Source: Devosia sp. (GTDB lineage: Bacteria; Pseudomonadota; Alphaproteobacteria; Rhizobiales; Devosiaceae). From it: a stretch of DNA of 64,000 bases. The notes below the pieces were generated by a model. That model was not told where the DNA came from and did not search any database. It saw only the letters and a program-made list of their open reading frames with translations. Positions 1 through 8,586 of the stretch are shown piece after piece. Each line of letters starts with the position of its first letter. Position 1 is the stretch's first letter. The stretch spans positions 558,001 through 622,000 of the forward strand of contig NZ_JANQAH010000009.1 in assembly GCF_024707125.1 (NCBI RefSeq), written 5' to 3'. A program made the position numbers and the translations under genes.

Positions 1-499
1 TGAGGCGGCGGGCGGTCTCGGACACATTGCGGTCGCACAGTTCATAGACGCGCTGGATGTGTTCCCAGCGCACCCGGTCGGCCGACATCGGGTTCTCAGG
101 CGGCTCGGGCTTGTCTTCGCCGGTGGCGAGCAGGGCATTGATGACGTCGTCGGCGTCGGCGGGTTTTGAAAGATAGTCCATGGCGCCGAGTTTCACCGCG
201 GTCACAGCGGTGGCGATATTGCCATAGCCGGTGAGCACCACGGCGCGGGCATCGGGACGCTTCTGGTGCAGGGCCGAGACGACTTCCAGCCCATTGCCAT
301 CTTCGAGGCGCAGGTCGACGACGGCGAAGGCCGGCGGCTGTTCATTGACGGCGGCAACGCCGGCGGCGACCGAACCGGCGGTGCGCACGGCAAAGCCGCG
401 CCGCGCCATGGCGCGTTCGAGCCGGGAGAGGAAGGCCGCATCGTCATCGACCAGCAGAAGACTGGGATCGGCCGCGAGGAGTTCTTCGAGCGTGTTCAT
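1..499 (-). CDS. regA: Redox response regulator RegA/ActR (3' end cut by window edge)
   Basis: Reading from an ATG at 499 gives a receiver domain with the acidic pocket LLVDDD (residues 15-20), phospho-acceptor Asp62 in VVDLRLEDGNG, and the conserved YLSKPAD lysine. A linker is followed by a Fis-type helix-turn-helix beginning RVYELCDRNVSETARRL, where the window ends. This short architecture (receiver plus Fis HTH, no sigma54 ATPase) is that of RegA/PrrA/ActR, which controls redox-responsive genes for respiration, carbon and nitrogen metabolism. It lies 56 bp downstream of the cognate kinase on the same strand, so the two are probably co-transcribed. Only the last few residues should be missing. 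Confidence 0.93.
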   Translation of the reverse strand, partial: MNTLEELLAADPSLLLVDDDAAFLSRLERAMARRGFAVRTAGSVAAGVAAVNEQPPAFAVVDLRLEDGNGLEVVSALHQKRPDARAVVLTGYGNIATAVTAVKLGAMDYLSKPADADDVINALLATGEDKPEPPENPMSADRVRWEHIQRVYELCDRNVSETARRL

Positions 500-555
500 G
501 GCGCTTTCTTATGCGTTTGCCGCTCTTTCGTCAAAATCGAGCGCGTGCCGTGTGA

Positions 556-1860
556 TCACAGTGCCGCGCGCGGCCAGGTTATGGTGACGCGGGCATGGCC
601 CGTGGGTTTTTCGTTTTCAAAACTGAGGCGCGCACCGGTGCGCTCCAGGAGGGTTTTTGCGATGAAGATGCCGAGGCCGAGCCCGCCGGGCTGGTGGGCG
701 TCGCCGCCCTGCGGGTCGCGCGGGCGGGTGGTCAGATAAGGCTCGCCCAGCCGGGCGATGAGTTCGGGGGCAAAGCCGGGGCCATCATCGGTCACCGTGA
801 CGGTGATGGCGGACTGGTCCCATTCGGTGTCGATGCGCACGGTTTCCCGCGCATAGCCGGTGGCGTTCTCGATGAGATTGCCAAGGCCATAGAGCAGGCC
901 CACCGAGCGTGGAAACACCGGAGAGGTGCCCGTCGCGCGCTCGGAATAAAACAAAATCACCTTGCCGCGGCCTTCATGCGGGCGGGCGACTTCGGCCAGA
1001 ATATCGGTCAGCGGCGCCTTGGCGAACATATCGGCGGGATCGCTGCCAAGGTTTCGCAATTTTGAAAGAATGGCCCGGCAGCGCGCGGCCTGCGAGATGA
1101 TCAGTTCAACATCTTCGGCCAAGGGGCTGCCCTCTTCGACCTCGGCCCGCATTTCCTTGGCGGCCAGCGCAATGGTCGAGAGTGGGGTGCCCAACTCGTG
1201 GGCTGCTGCGGCGGCGAGGCCATCGAGCGCTGAAAGCTGCTCGCGATGCGAAAGGGCGAGTTCCGTCGCCGCGAGCGCATCGGCGATCAGACGCGATTCA
1301 TGGGCGACGCGGATCGTATAGGCGGCGATAAAGGCAATGCCGCAGATGATCGAGACCCAGATGCCGATCACATAGATGCGGTTGAACACCAGTTCTTCGC
1401 CCGGGGTCCAGGGCAGGGGCAGGTGCAGCACCGAAATCACCGAGGCGATCACGGCGGCAAGCGCCGAGATCAGTAGGGTTTCGCGCGGCGGCAGAGTCGT
1501 GGCCGAAACCGAGACCGGGGCGAGAAGCAGCAGCGCGAAGGGATTGAGGAGGCCACCGGTCAGCGCCAGCAGCCCGCCCAATTGGCAGAGGTCAAAAGCG
1601 AGCTGAATGGCAGCAAATCGCGGGGAAAGCTGTCCCTTGGCGCCATAGCGCAGGAACAGCCCGACATTGAGCCCGGCCGAAAGCGCGATCAGCGCCAGGC
1701 ATTCCCAGAGCGGCAGCGGAAAGCCGAGCCCCAAATGGACAAAGAGCACGCCAATGGTCTGCCCCACCACGGCCAGCCAGCGCAGCAGCACCAGCGTCTG
1801 CAGGCGCAACGGCCGCCAATGGGAGGTGTCGTCGCTGATCGACAGGCTCTCTTCGCTCAT
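556..1860 (-). CDS. regB: Redox sensor histidine kinase RegB/ActS
   Basis: This 434-residue kinase has about six membrane segments over residues 22-185, a dimerisation/phospho-acceptor domain and a C-terminal ATPase domain (N box LIENATGYA, G1 DDGPGF, G2 GGLGLGIF). Three family hallmarks are present. The ubiquinone-sensing GGxxNPF heptapeptide is at 102-108. The H box AAAHELGTPLSTI has its phosphorylated His at 221. A cysteine at 261 lies exactly 40 residues later, the spacing of the redox-active Cys265 relative to His225 in Rhodobacter RegB. It should sense quinone redox state and phosphorylate the adjacent RegA. It is transcribed divergently from the DUF2852 gene, across a perfect palindrome. 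Confidence 0.94.
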   Translation of the reverse strand: MSEESLSISDDTSHWRPLRLQTLVLLRWLAVVGQTIGVLFVHLGLGFPLPLWECLALIALSAGLNVGLFLRYGAKGQLSPRFAAIQLAFDLCQLGGLLALTGGLLNPFALLLLAPVSVSATTLPPRETLLISALAAVIASVISVLHLPLPWTPGEELVFNRIYVIGIWVSIICGIAFIAAYTIRVAHESRLIADALAATELALSHREQLSALDGLAAAAAHELGTPLSTIALAAKEMRAEVEEGSPLAEDVELIISQAARCRAILSKLRNLGSDPADMFAKAPLTDILAEVARPHEGRGKVILFYSERATGTSPVFPRSVGLLYGLGNLIENATGYARETVRIDTEWDQSAITVTVTDDGPGFAPELIARLGEPYLTTRPRDPQGGDAHQPGGLGLGIFIAKTLLERTGARLSFENEKPTGHARVTITWPRAAL

Positions 1861-1875
1861 GATTTTGGGGAACGG

Positions 1876-1890
1876 CTATGCGCCGCATAG
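1876..1890. promoter_or_regulatory. Perfect 7-1-7 palindrome between regB and DUF2852 gene
   Basis: CTATGCG-C-CGCATAG forms a perfect 15 bp dyad 16 bp before the regB start and about 110 bp before the divergent DUF2852 start. Its position suits an operator acting on regB, possibly autoregulation by RegA, whose sites contain GCG/CGC halves. That assignment is inference. Confidence 0.4.
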
Positions 1891-2000
1891 GAAGGAAAAA
1901 GCGTCATTTCAAGCCTAGAAATCCCATAGGCACATTCTTGATCCTGCCTCATGGAGGGCCACGTTATGCGCATCGCGACGTGACTGGGAAACGAAACGAC

Positions 2001-2459
2001 ATGAACACAGCAATCATCAAACCGCAATGGTCGCCACTGACCATCGCCCTCATGGTACTCGGCTTCATCATCTTCTGGCCCATTGGCCTGGCCGTCCTCG
2101 GCTACATCCTCTGGGGTGAGAAGTTTGGCGGCTCTGCCGAAAAAGCACAGGCCTACTGGAACAAGGGATGTGGCTATATGCGCAACAACAAGAAGCACTT
2201 TGGCGGCTTCAGCCGTGAACACACTTCCTCGGGCAATGCTGCCTTCGACGACTATCGCGCCGAACAGCTGCGCCGTCTCGACGAAGAACGCGCCCGGCTC
2301 GACGCCGAAATCGACGCCTTCCACGACTATATGGCCAACCTGCGCAAGGCCAAGGATCGCGAAGAGTTCGACCGCTTCATGAGCGAGCATCGTGGCTCCC
2401 GCCAGGGTTTTGGCGACAACAACAACCCGAACAACAACAATTGGGGCAATAACGGCTAA
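2001..2459 (+). CDS. DUF2852 family membrane-anchored protein
   Basis: The 152-residue product starts at ATG 2001, preceded by the purine-rich GGGAAACGAAACGAC. It has one long hydrophobic segment (about residues 12-36, ending GYILWGEKFGG), a basic region with NNKKHFGGF, a charged helix rich in Arg/Glu (DDYRAEQLRRLDEERARLDAEI would be a coiled coil), and an Asn-rich tail (NNNPNNNNWGNNG). The order matches DUF2852 proteins, common in Hyphomicrobiales and of unknown function. The cytoplasmic coiled coil suggests a membrane-tethered scaffold, but nothing here proves a role. A rho-independent terminator follows at once. Confidence 0.85.
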   Translation: MNTAIIKPQWSPLTIALMVLGFIIFWPIGLAVLGYILWGEKFGGSAEKAQAYWNKGCGYMRNNKKHFGGFSREHTSSGNAAFDDYRAEQLRRLDEERARLDAEIDAFHDYMANLRKAKDREEFDRFMSEHRGSRQGFGDNNNPNNNNWGNNG

Positions 2460-2495
2460 GGCCGGCCCCGCCCTCCCTTTACCTCCCAAGTGAAC

Positions 2496-2521
2496 TGGCG
2501 CCCGCAAGGGCGCCATTTTTT
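2496..2521 (+). terminator. Rho-independent terminator after the DUF2852 gene
   Basis: A GC-rich stem, TGGCGCC(C)..(G)GGCGCCA, closed by a short GCAA loop is followed directly by six T residues. Confidence 0.85.
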
Positions 2522-2604
2522 GTGCGTCGCCGAGGTGTCGGATAAGTTTGATCGGCATTGCCGGCAAACCGCACTAGACTGGCCTCGATTGATTCTGCGG
2601 CTCC

Positions 2605-3354
2605 ATGTTCTCATTCCTTCGCCAAACCCCGAAAGCACCCAAGAGCGTCACCGTCGAACTCGACGGCCGGCCGGTCGAGGTCGCGGTCAAACTGAGCAAG
2701 CGCGCGTCGAGCTTTCGCCTGTCGCTGCCGGCCTCTGGGCCGGTGCTGACCCTGCCGGAGCGATCCCGCTGGGCCGATGCCGAAGCCTTTCTCCTGCGCC
2801 ATCGCCATTGGCTGGCCGCGCGCCTGCCACGCACCGTCCGTTCCATGCGGCTCGAAGCGGGCACGGAAGTGCCGCTGCGCGGCGTGCCGCATCTCGTGGT
2901 CGGCACAGGTGTCCCGCGGGGACGGGTGGAAATCCTGCCCCTTGTCGATCTGCCTGAACTGCGCGTGCCCGGAACGCCCGAACATCAGCCGCGCCGGCTT
3001 TTCGATTGGCTGAAGGCCGAAGCCCTTGCTGATCTCAGCGAGCGCAGTGCCTTTCATGCGCAAAGGCTTGGCGTGACCGTGAAAGACATAAAACTGCGCA
3101 GCCAGTCGAGCCGCTGGGGCTCCTGCTCCTCGACCGGCTCGATCAACTACAATTGGCGGCTCATCCTCGCCCCGCCCTTCGTGCTCGACTATGTCGCGGC
3201 CCATGAGGTTGCCCATCTCGTCGAGATGAACCATTCCGATGCCTTCTGGGCCACGGTTACGCGCACCCTGCCGGACATGGAGCGCGGGCGAGCGTGGCTA
3301 AAAGCACACGGTCGGCAGCTCATGGCATGGGAACCGCCCGGCAATAGCGGCTGA
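2605..3354 (+). CDS. YgjP-like M48-type zinc metallopeptidase (DUF45)
   Basis: The 249-residue protein has the YgjP/DUF45 layout: an N-terminal beta-rich part, then the conserved block RSQSSRWGSCSSTGSINYNW (165-184). The zinc motif HEVAH is at 200-204 and a third ligand His210 lies in MNHSDAFW. This is the WLM/SprT-like gluzincin fold. Members are annotated as M48 peptidases, and E. coli YgjP has been linked to UTP hydrolysis, so the substrate remains open. No signal peptide is seen, so it is probably cytoplasmic. It stands alone between a terminator and a small secreted protein gene on the same strand. Confidence 0.88.
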   Translation: MFSFLRQTPKAPKSVTVELDGRPVEVAVKLSKRASSFRLSLPASGPVLTLPERSRWADAEAFLLRHRHWLAARLPRTVRSMRLEAGTEVPLRGVPHLVVGTGVPRGRVEILPLVDLPELRVPGTPEHQPRRLFDWLKAEALADLSERSAFHAQRLGVTVKDIKLRSQSSRWGSCSSTGSINYNWRLILAPPFVLDYVAAHEVAHLVEMNHSDAFWATVTRTLPDMERGRAWLKAHGRQLMAWEPPGNSG

Positions 3355-3407
3355 TCACCCCATCTGCCCCCTTCTCGCCGCAATTGACCCCCAGCAGCCT
3401 TGGGGAC

Positions 3408-3746
3408 ATGCAGCGTCTCGTTTTGTCCATCGCGATTCTTTTTGCCTTCGCCACCCTTGCCGGGGTGACGACTGCGCATGCGCATCGCTATGTGGCGACC
3501 CCCATCGTCGTGCTCAATCACGTCGATGCCGAGAACGTGCCCATTCGCGTCACTGTAAAAGTGCAGCGCGGCGAGATCGATCTCGGCGAGGGCATCGTCA
3601 TGCCGTGTGGTTCGCACCACGCCATTCCCGCCCTGCCGCCCCAATTGCCGGTGGCTCCTGAGGGCGAGGATGTACCCGAGCGCCAATGCGACACTGTCGC
3701 CGTCTGGCCCGGCGCCCAGGTCTTGCGGCCCCCGATAGCGGCCTAG
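3408..3746 (+). CDS. Small secreted protein of unknown function
   Basis: From the ATG at 3408 the 112-residue product opens with a signal peptide (MQRLVLSIAILFAFATLAG, cleavage after a THA/HAH-type site). A mature part of about 85 residues follows with a beta-strand-like segment (PIVVLNHVDAENVPIRVTVK) and two cysteines. An in-frame TTG at 3384 would extend it by eight residues, but ATG gives the better signal peptide. I do not recognise a family. It sits 57 bp before an L,D-transpeptidase on the same strand, so an envelope role is possible by association only. Confidence 0.6.
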   Translation: MQRLVLSIAILFAFATLAGVTTAHAHRYVATPIVVLNHVDAENVPIRVTVKVQRGEIDLGEGIVMPCGSHHAIPALPPQLPVAPEGEDVPERQCDTVAVWPGAQVLRPPIAA

Positions 3747-3803
3747 ACCCGCGCCGCCCTTCCCTTTCGTTCAAGAGCCCCTTCCGGGGCCAAGGATCTT
3801 TTC

Positions 3804-4511
3804 ATGTCTATCGCTGTGAGCGCGCACCCGTCGCGCCGCGCCGTGCTGGCTGGCCTTGCCAGCCTCGGCGCCCTTGCTCTTGCCGGTTGCTCGACCACCG
3901 GCTCCACCCGCTCCGCAGTCGCGACGGCGGAACCGGCCGGCCGCATCGTGCCACCCGACGTGCTCGCCATGTATGGACCGCTGCCCGATGAGGATTTCCC
4001 GATTCCAGCCGCGCCCATTCACCTGCTCGACCCCGTCTACTGGCGCCAGGAAGTGGACAATGTGACCGGCGAAAAGCCCGGTACGGTGGTGGTCGATACC
4101 GCCAACCGCTTTCTCTACTGGACCATGCCGGATGGCCGCGCCATGCGCTATGGCGTCGGCATCGGCCGCGCCGGCTTTGAATGGAATGGCCGCGCCCATA
4201 TCGCCTATAAGCGCAAATGGCCGACCTGGACGCCGCCGTCCGAAATGATCGAGCGTCAGCCGGAAATCGAAAAATATCGCCACGGCCAGCCGCCCGGTCT
4301 CGAGAACGCCCTCGGCCCCCGCGCGCTCTATATCCATCAGGGCAACAAGGACACGCTCTATCGCGTGCACGGCAATATGGACGTACATTCGATCGGCAAG
4401 GCCGTGTCCTCGGGCTGCGTGCGCCTCTTGTTCCATGACATCATCGACCTGCACGATCGCGTGCCCAATGGCTCGCCCATCGTCGTTCTGGCCGATCAGT
4501 CGGTCGCTTGA
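3804..4511 (+). CDS. L,D-transpeptidase lipoprotein (YkuD domain)
   Basis: The 235-residue protein begins with a lipoprotein signal (twin Arg RRAVLAGL, lipobox LALAGC with Cys29), so it should be anchored in the envelope. The YkuD/ErfK domain follows from about residue 90. It contains the substrate-loop histidine in YRVHGNMD and the catalytic signature SSGCVRL with nucleophile Cys205. Such enzymes make 3-3 crosslinks in peptidoglycan or attach lipoproteins to it. The ERQPEIEKYRHGQPPGLENAL stretch before the active site is typical of the alphaproteobacterial ErfK/YbiS/YcfS/YnhG group. It ends at a bidirectional terminator. Confidence 0.93.
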   Translation: MSIAVSAHPSRRAVLAGLASLGALALAGCSTTGSTRSAVATAEPAGRIVPPDVLAMYGPLPDEDFPIPAAPIHLLDPVYWRQEVDNVTGEKPGTVVVDTANRFLYWTMPDGRAMRYGVGIGRAGFEWNGRAHIAYKRKWPTWTPPSEMIERQPEIEKYRHGQPPGLENALGPRALYIHQGNKDTLYRVHGNMDVHSIGKAVSSGCVRLLFHDIIDLHDRVPNGSPIVVLADQSVA

Positions 4512-4514
4512 TCC

Positions 4515-4543
4515 AAAAAAGGGGGCCAACGGCCCCCTTTTTT
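4515..4543. terminator. Bidirectional rho-independent terminator
   Basis: AAAAAAGGGGGCC-aac-GGCCCCCTTTTTT is a perfect stem flanked by A and T tracts. It can therefore stop both the L,D-transpeptidase gene and the convergent transporter gene, whose stop codon lies inside its right arm. Confidence 0.88.
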
Positions 4544-5441
4544 ACAGCGGATGGCCGTCGGAAATGACTGATTTCTTCGGCCAGCGCTCCAGCGCCACGA
4601 CGGCCACCCCGCTCGCCATGATGACGGCAATGCCGCACAGAGCCAGGGCGTTCGGGAAAGTTCCGAAAATCAGCATGCCCGAGATCAGCGCCCAGATGGT
4701 CGACATATAGAGAAAGGGCACGACCGCTGCGACGCTGGCTGCGCGATAGGCATTGAGCAAAAGCCAATGCGCCAGGATCAGGAACACGCTCGACCCGACG
4801 GCAAAGGCCAGTGTCAGCGGTGTCGGCATGGTCCAGCTTTCGAGCAGGAGCCCGGCAAGGCCTGCGCCGATGATTTCAATGGCTCCGGCGCCAACCGCCA
4901 CCACAAGGCCCGGAATTTCGAGCTTTATCTTGCGGCCAACGAGATCGCGTGCGGCGACGGCAGCCGCACTCCAGAGGCCGAAGAGGGTATAGGGCGAAAA
5001 CCCGCTGGCTCCCGGCTGTGCCACGAGCAGTGCCCCGGCAAAGGCGAGCACAATGAGCCCGATCTGCAGGCCCGTCAGTTTTTCCTTGAAGAACACCATG
5101 GCGCCGATGAGCAGCAGCAGGGGTGAGGTTTGTCCCAGAGCGGTGAGATCGGCGATCGGCACATAGGCAAGGCCGGCCACAAAACCCATCGCCGCGGTGA
5201 GTTCGAGCAGATTGCGGATCTGCACCCGCCCATCGAGCATGCGCGGCACGAATTTCAAAAATCCAAGCGCAGCCAGCAGGGGCAGGCCGAGAAAGGTCGA
5301 GCCAAGCCCGCGCAGGAACAGCGCCTCGAACGGCGGCAATTCATGCATGGCCAATTTGAGCAGACTGTCATTGATGGTGAAGCAGGCGGTGGAGAGGACC
5401 ATCAAGATGATCCCGAGCGAGTTGCCGGAAAGGCCGCGCAT
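4542..5441 (-). CDS. DMT-superfamily transporter (EamA domains)
   Basis: The ATG at 5441 gives a 299-residue protein beginning MRGLSGNSLGIILMVLST. It is highly hydrophobic, with about ten predicted membrane segments arranged as two EamA repeats (roughly 6-135 and 148-285). The conserved DxxxK-like features of the first helices (NDSLLKLAMHELPPFEALFLR) are typical of the RhaT/YdcZ/EamA group of drug/metabolite exporters. An in-frame GTG/ATG extension to 5495 exists but would add a non-hydrophobic leader. Substrate cannot be told from sequence. It is divergent from gcd and convergent with the L,D-transpeptidase gene. Confidence 0.88.
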   Translation of the reverse strand: MRGLSGNSLGIILMVLSTACFTINDSLLKLAMHELPPFEALFLRGLGSTFLGLPLLAALGFLKFVPRMLDGRVQIRNLLELTAAMGFVAGLAYVPIADLTALGQTSPLLLLIGAMVFFKEKLTGLQIGLIVLAFAGALLVAQPGASGFSPYTLFGLWSAAAVAARDLVGRKIKLEIPGLVVAVGAGAIEIIGAGLAGLLLESWTMPTPLTLAFAVGSSVFLILAHWLLLNAYRAASVAAVVPFLYMSTIWALISGMLIFGTFPNALALCGIAVIMASGVAVVALERWPKKSVISDGHPL

Positions 5442-5754
5442 GGAGAAAGATTCCGCGAGAAACGGGGCAGGAGGGGCCCGCCACCCCTGATACAAAACGC
5501 CGGCGAAATGTCCAGCGAACCCCGGTATCTACTTTGGCATCATCTGCGCGACCGGCCTTGCCCGATGGGCAAGGGGGCTTTCCCTCCGGGCACGCAAAAC
5601 TTGACAAGGCCCTGTTTCAGGGCGCATGCGACCCATGTTTATGTCTTGACCTATACGTCAGGCCGGGGCGGCGCTAAGCTGATCCGGCGGGGCGGCATAG
5701 GCCTTTTCGGCCCAGCGTCACTCTCGGCCGTCAATTTTTGAGAACAGGTGATTC
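5442..5754. other. Intergenic region between transporter and gcd
   Basis: About 310 bp without a gene. It should hold divergent promoters. Visible elements are a CTTGCCC-gat-GGGCAAG dyad near 5556-5572 and two TTGAC-type -35-like hexamers near 5602 and 5647. No convincing -10 partner was identified, so no promoter is called. Confidence 0.4.
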
Positions 5755-8079
5755 ATGAAACTGCTGGCGCGGTTATACGCCATTGTCCTCGCGCTGATCG
5801 GCGTGGGGCTGGCGGGTGGTGGCCTATGGCTGATTACTCTCGGAGGTTCGGCCTATTACGCCATTGTTGGTCTGGTCTATCTCGTCGCGGCTGTGCTGAT
5901 GCTGCGCGACAAGGCCCTTGGTGGACAGCTTGTCCTTCTCGTTGCCGTTCTGACCGTGCCCTGGGCCATCTGGGAAGCCGGCTTTGCATTCTGGCCGCTC
6001 TTTGCCCGCATCATGGCGCCGCTGGCCTTGGCCGGCTTTGCCCTTCTCTTCACACCGGCCGTCGCAAGGCCCGCCAAGAGCGGCGCCTATTATGGCGGTG
6101 CGGCTCTTGCCGCCGTGCTTTTTGCCGTCGGTTTTGCGTTCGCTTTCCAGCCGCAAAGCGTCATTCGCCCCTCGGCCGATATTCCGGCCTACCAGCCGGC
6201 AACGGGTGACAACACTCCGGCCAATTGGACCTCCTATGGCCGCACGACCGCTGGCCTGCGCTATTCGCCCTTTGACCAGATCAACCGCGATAACGTGAAG
6301 GACCTGGACGTCGCCTGGACCTATCGCACCGGTCGCGGTGATATCGGTTTTGACCAGAACACGCCGCTGCAAATCGACGATCTCGTCTATTCGTGCACCA
6401 CGACCAACGTCGTCATCGCCCTCAATGGCGATAGCGGCGAGGAAGTCTGGAAATTCGACCCCAAGGCCAGCGCTCCCTTCTGGCAACGCTGCCGTGGCCT
6501 CGGCTACTTTGAACTGCCCGCCGACCAGCAGGTCGATGGCCAGCTCTGCAATACGCGTCTGATCATGACCACCGTGGATGCGCGCCTCTTTGCGATCGAC
6601 GCCAAGACCGGCCAGCTCTGCCCCGATTTCGGCACCAATGGCCTCGTGTCGCTCGGCGAAAACATGGGCGAAGTCATCCCCGGCTTCTACTTCCAGACCT
6701 CGGCCCCGCTTGTCGCCCGCGACAAGATCGTCGTCGGCGGTTGGGTGGTCGACAACCAGATGGTGGGCGAACCCTCCGGCGTCATTCGCGCCTTCAACGC
6801 CGTCACCGGCGAACTCGACTGGGCCTGGGACCTTGGCAACAAGGCCATCACAAAACTGCCCCCGCCGGGCGAAACCTATACCCGTGGCACCCCCAATATG
6901 TGGACCACGGCCGCCTATGACGACGAACTGGGCCTGATCTACGCCCCGCTCGGCAACTCCACGCCCGACTATTTTGGTGGCAATCGCCCGCCCTTTGCGG
7001 ACGAATACAATGCCAGCCTTGTGGCGCTCGACATCAATACCGGCCGGGAACGCTGGAAGTTCCAGACCGTGCACCACGACATCTGGGACTATGACCTGCC
7101 CAGCCAACCGGCCCTGCTCGATCTGCCCGATGGCGATGGCGGCACGGTTGCGGCCGTCCTGCAGACCACCAAGCGCGGCCAGCTCTTCCTTCTCGATCGT
7201 GCGACCGGCGAGCCGCTGGCCGATGTCGAGGAAAAGCCCGTGCCCCAGACCGGGCATGTGCCGGAAGAATATCTCTCCCCCACCCAGCCCTATTCGGTCG
7301 GCATGCCCACGATCGGGGCCGAACACCTGACCGAAGCCAAGATGTGGGGGCTGACCATGTTCGACCAGCTCATGTGCCGCATCGCCTTCAAGGAGCTGCG
7401 CTACGAGGGTGACTTCACCCCCATCGGGCTCGACTATGTCATCCAGCAGCCGGGCAATATCGGCGGCCTCAACTGGGGTTCGGTCTCGGTCGACGTGCCC
7501 AATAACCGCATCTTCCTCAACGACGTGCGGGCCCCCAGCAAGTTCGCCCTGGTGCCCCGCGACGACTATGAAGCCTTCGCCAAGAGCGTCCACGCCGATG
7601 GTTCAGGCCACGGCCCCTCGCCCCAGCATGGCACGCCCTATGGCATGGCCACCGAAATGTGGGTCTCCCCGCTCGGCGTGCCCTGCGTCAACCCGCCCTT
7701 CGGCACTGTCACCGCTATCGACATGAACACCCGCCAGATCGCCTGGCAGGTGCCCGCCGGTACCGCCGAACAGCTCGGGCCGCTGGGGATCAAGACCAAG
7801 CTCCCCATGCCCATGGGCCTGCCGACCTATGCCGGCACCTCGGCCACGGCCGGGGGCCTCGTCTTCTTTGCCGGTTACCAGGACTATTACATCCGCGCCT
7901 ACGACGCCGAAAACGGCAACGAAGTGTGGAAGTACCCGCTCCCGGTCGGCTCGAGCGCCACGCCGATGACCTATGTTTCCCCCGAAACGGGCAAGCAATA
8001 TGTGGTCATTTCCGTGGGCGGCGCGCCCTATTCGGCAGACAAGGGTGACTACGTCATGGCCTTCGCCCTGCCCAACTGA
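5755..8079 (+). CDS. gcd: Membrane-bound PQQ-dependent dehydrogenase (glucose/quinate/shikimate type)
   Basis: The 774-residue protein has an N-terminal anchor of about five membrane helices (residues 1-140), then a periplasmic eight-bladed quinoprotein propeller. Recognisable blocks are PANWTSYGRTTAGLRYSPFD at its start, CTTTNVVIALNGDSGEEVWKF, TAAYDDELGLIYAPLGN, VHHDIWDYDLPSQPALLDL and TSATAGGLVFFAGYQDYYIRAYD, all typical of Gcd. It oxidises aldoses such as glucose to the lactone in the periplasm and passes electrons to ubiquinone. Length agrees with the roughly 790-residue family. No pqq biosynthesis gene is in the window. Preceded by GAGAACAGGTGATTC and followed by a terminator. Confidence 0.95.
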   Translation: MKLLARLYAIVLALIGVGLAGGGLWLITLGGSAYYAIVGLVYLVAAVLMLRDKALGGQLVLLVAVLTVPWAIWEAGFAFWPLFARIMAPLALAGFALLFTPAVARPAKSGAYYGGAALAAVLFAVGFAFAFQPQSVIRPSADIPAYQPATGDNTPANWTSYGRTTAGLRYSPFDQINRDNVKDLDVAWTYRTGRGDIGFDQNTPLQIDDLVYSCTTTNVVIALNGDSGEEVWKFDPKASAPFWQRCRGLGYFELPADQQVDGQLCNTRLIMTTVDARLFAIDAKTGQLCPDFGTNGLVSLGENMGEVIPGFYFQTSAPLVARDKIVVGGWVVDNQMVGEPSGVIRAFNAVTGELDWAWDLGNKAITKLPPPGETYTRGTPNMWTTAAYDDELGLIYAPLGNSTPDYFGGNRPPFADEYNASLVALDINTGRERWKFQTVHHDIWDYDLPSQPALLDLPDGDGGTVAAVLQTTKRGQLFLLDRATGEPLADVEEKPVPQTGHVPEEYLSPTQPYSVGMPTIGAEHLTEAKMWGLTMFDQLMCRIAFKELRYEGDFTPIGLDYVIQQPGNIGGLNWGSVSVDVPNNRIFLNDVRAPSKFALVPRDDYEAFAKSVHADGSGHGPSPQHGTPYGMATEMWVSPLGVPCVNPPFGTVTAIDMNTRQIAWQVPAGTAEQLGPLGIKTKLPMPMGLPTYAGTSATAGGLVFFAGYQDYYIRAYDAENGNEVWKYPLPVGSSATPMTYVSPETGKQYVVISVGGAPYSADKGDYVMAFALPN

Positions 8080-8100
8080 TTTTTGGGCCTTTTACGCCTC

Positions 8101-8138
8101 AGCCCCTTCCCGCCTCGTGCGGGGAGGGGCTTTTGTTT
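8101..8138 (+). terminator. Rho-independent terminator after gcd
   Basis: AGCCCCTTCCCGC pairs with GCGGGGAGGGGCT with a CTCGT-type loop, followed by TTTTGTTTT. Confidence 0.82.
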
Positions 8139-8168
8139 TGGGGGCTCCGCGCCACCTCACCCACTGGC

Positions 8169-8260
8169 TGTCATCCCGGCGCAGGCCGGGACCCATCCCC
8201 GAAAAGCGCCACACCCGACCATCTCAAGATGGGCCCCAGCCCCAACGCCGGGGTGACACC
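8169..8260. repeat. Palindromic intergenic repeat in a gene-free stretch (8139-8586)
   Basis: The gene-free stretch 8139-8586 contains a REP-like element. It opens TGTCATCCCGGCGCAGGCC, has a CCCGGC..GCCGGG arm, and closes about 85 bp later with GCCGGGGTGACACC, the complement of the opening end. The rest of the 450 bp region shows no credible open frame on either strand. A further small CCCCGCCCCGGGGCGGGG hairpin lies near 8559-8576. Confidence 0.6.
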
Positions 8261-8586
8261 GAGTGGTTGGGGAGTTTTCAGCCCAAGCCCAAACCCCGGC
8301 CGGCGTCACCGCCTCCGGTTCAATTCCAAAAGATAGGCAGACCCCGAGGTGGCATTTGCTCCTTGGGACTATTTCATACGGGGCAAAAGCCACCCCGGGG
8401 GCCGGGTTTTTGGACGACATCCACAGCGCCTCTTGATCGCTCGTCGCGAGGGACCGATGCCCGAACCCGCTTTCCCATGCGAACGGGACCGCGACCGGCA
8501 CACCCCGCTCAGTTCGCATGCAGACCTGCCCGTGCGAGGTGATGGCCCTAATCTATGCCCCCGCCCCGGGGCGGGGATAAGTTTTT

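Noticed and set aside
5824..7593. 589-codon open frame on the minus strand
   Set aside because: It is wholly antisense to the well-conserved gcd gene; its translation is the Ala/Gly/Arg/His-rich text produced opposite high-GC genes and matches no family.
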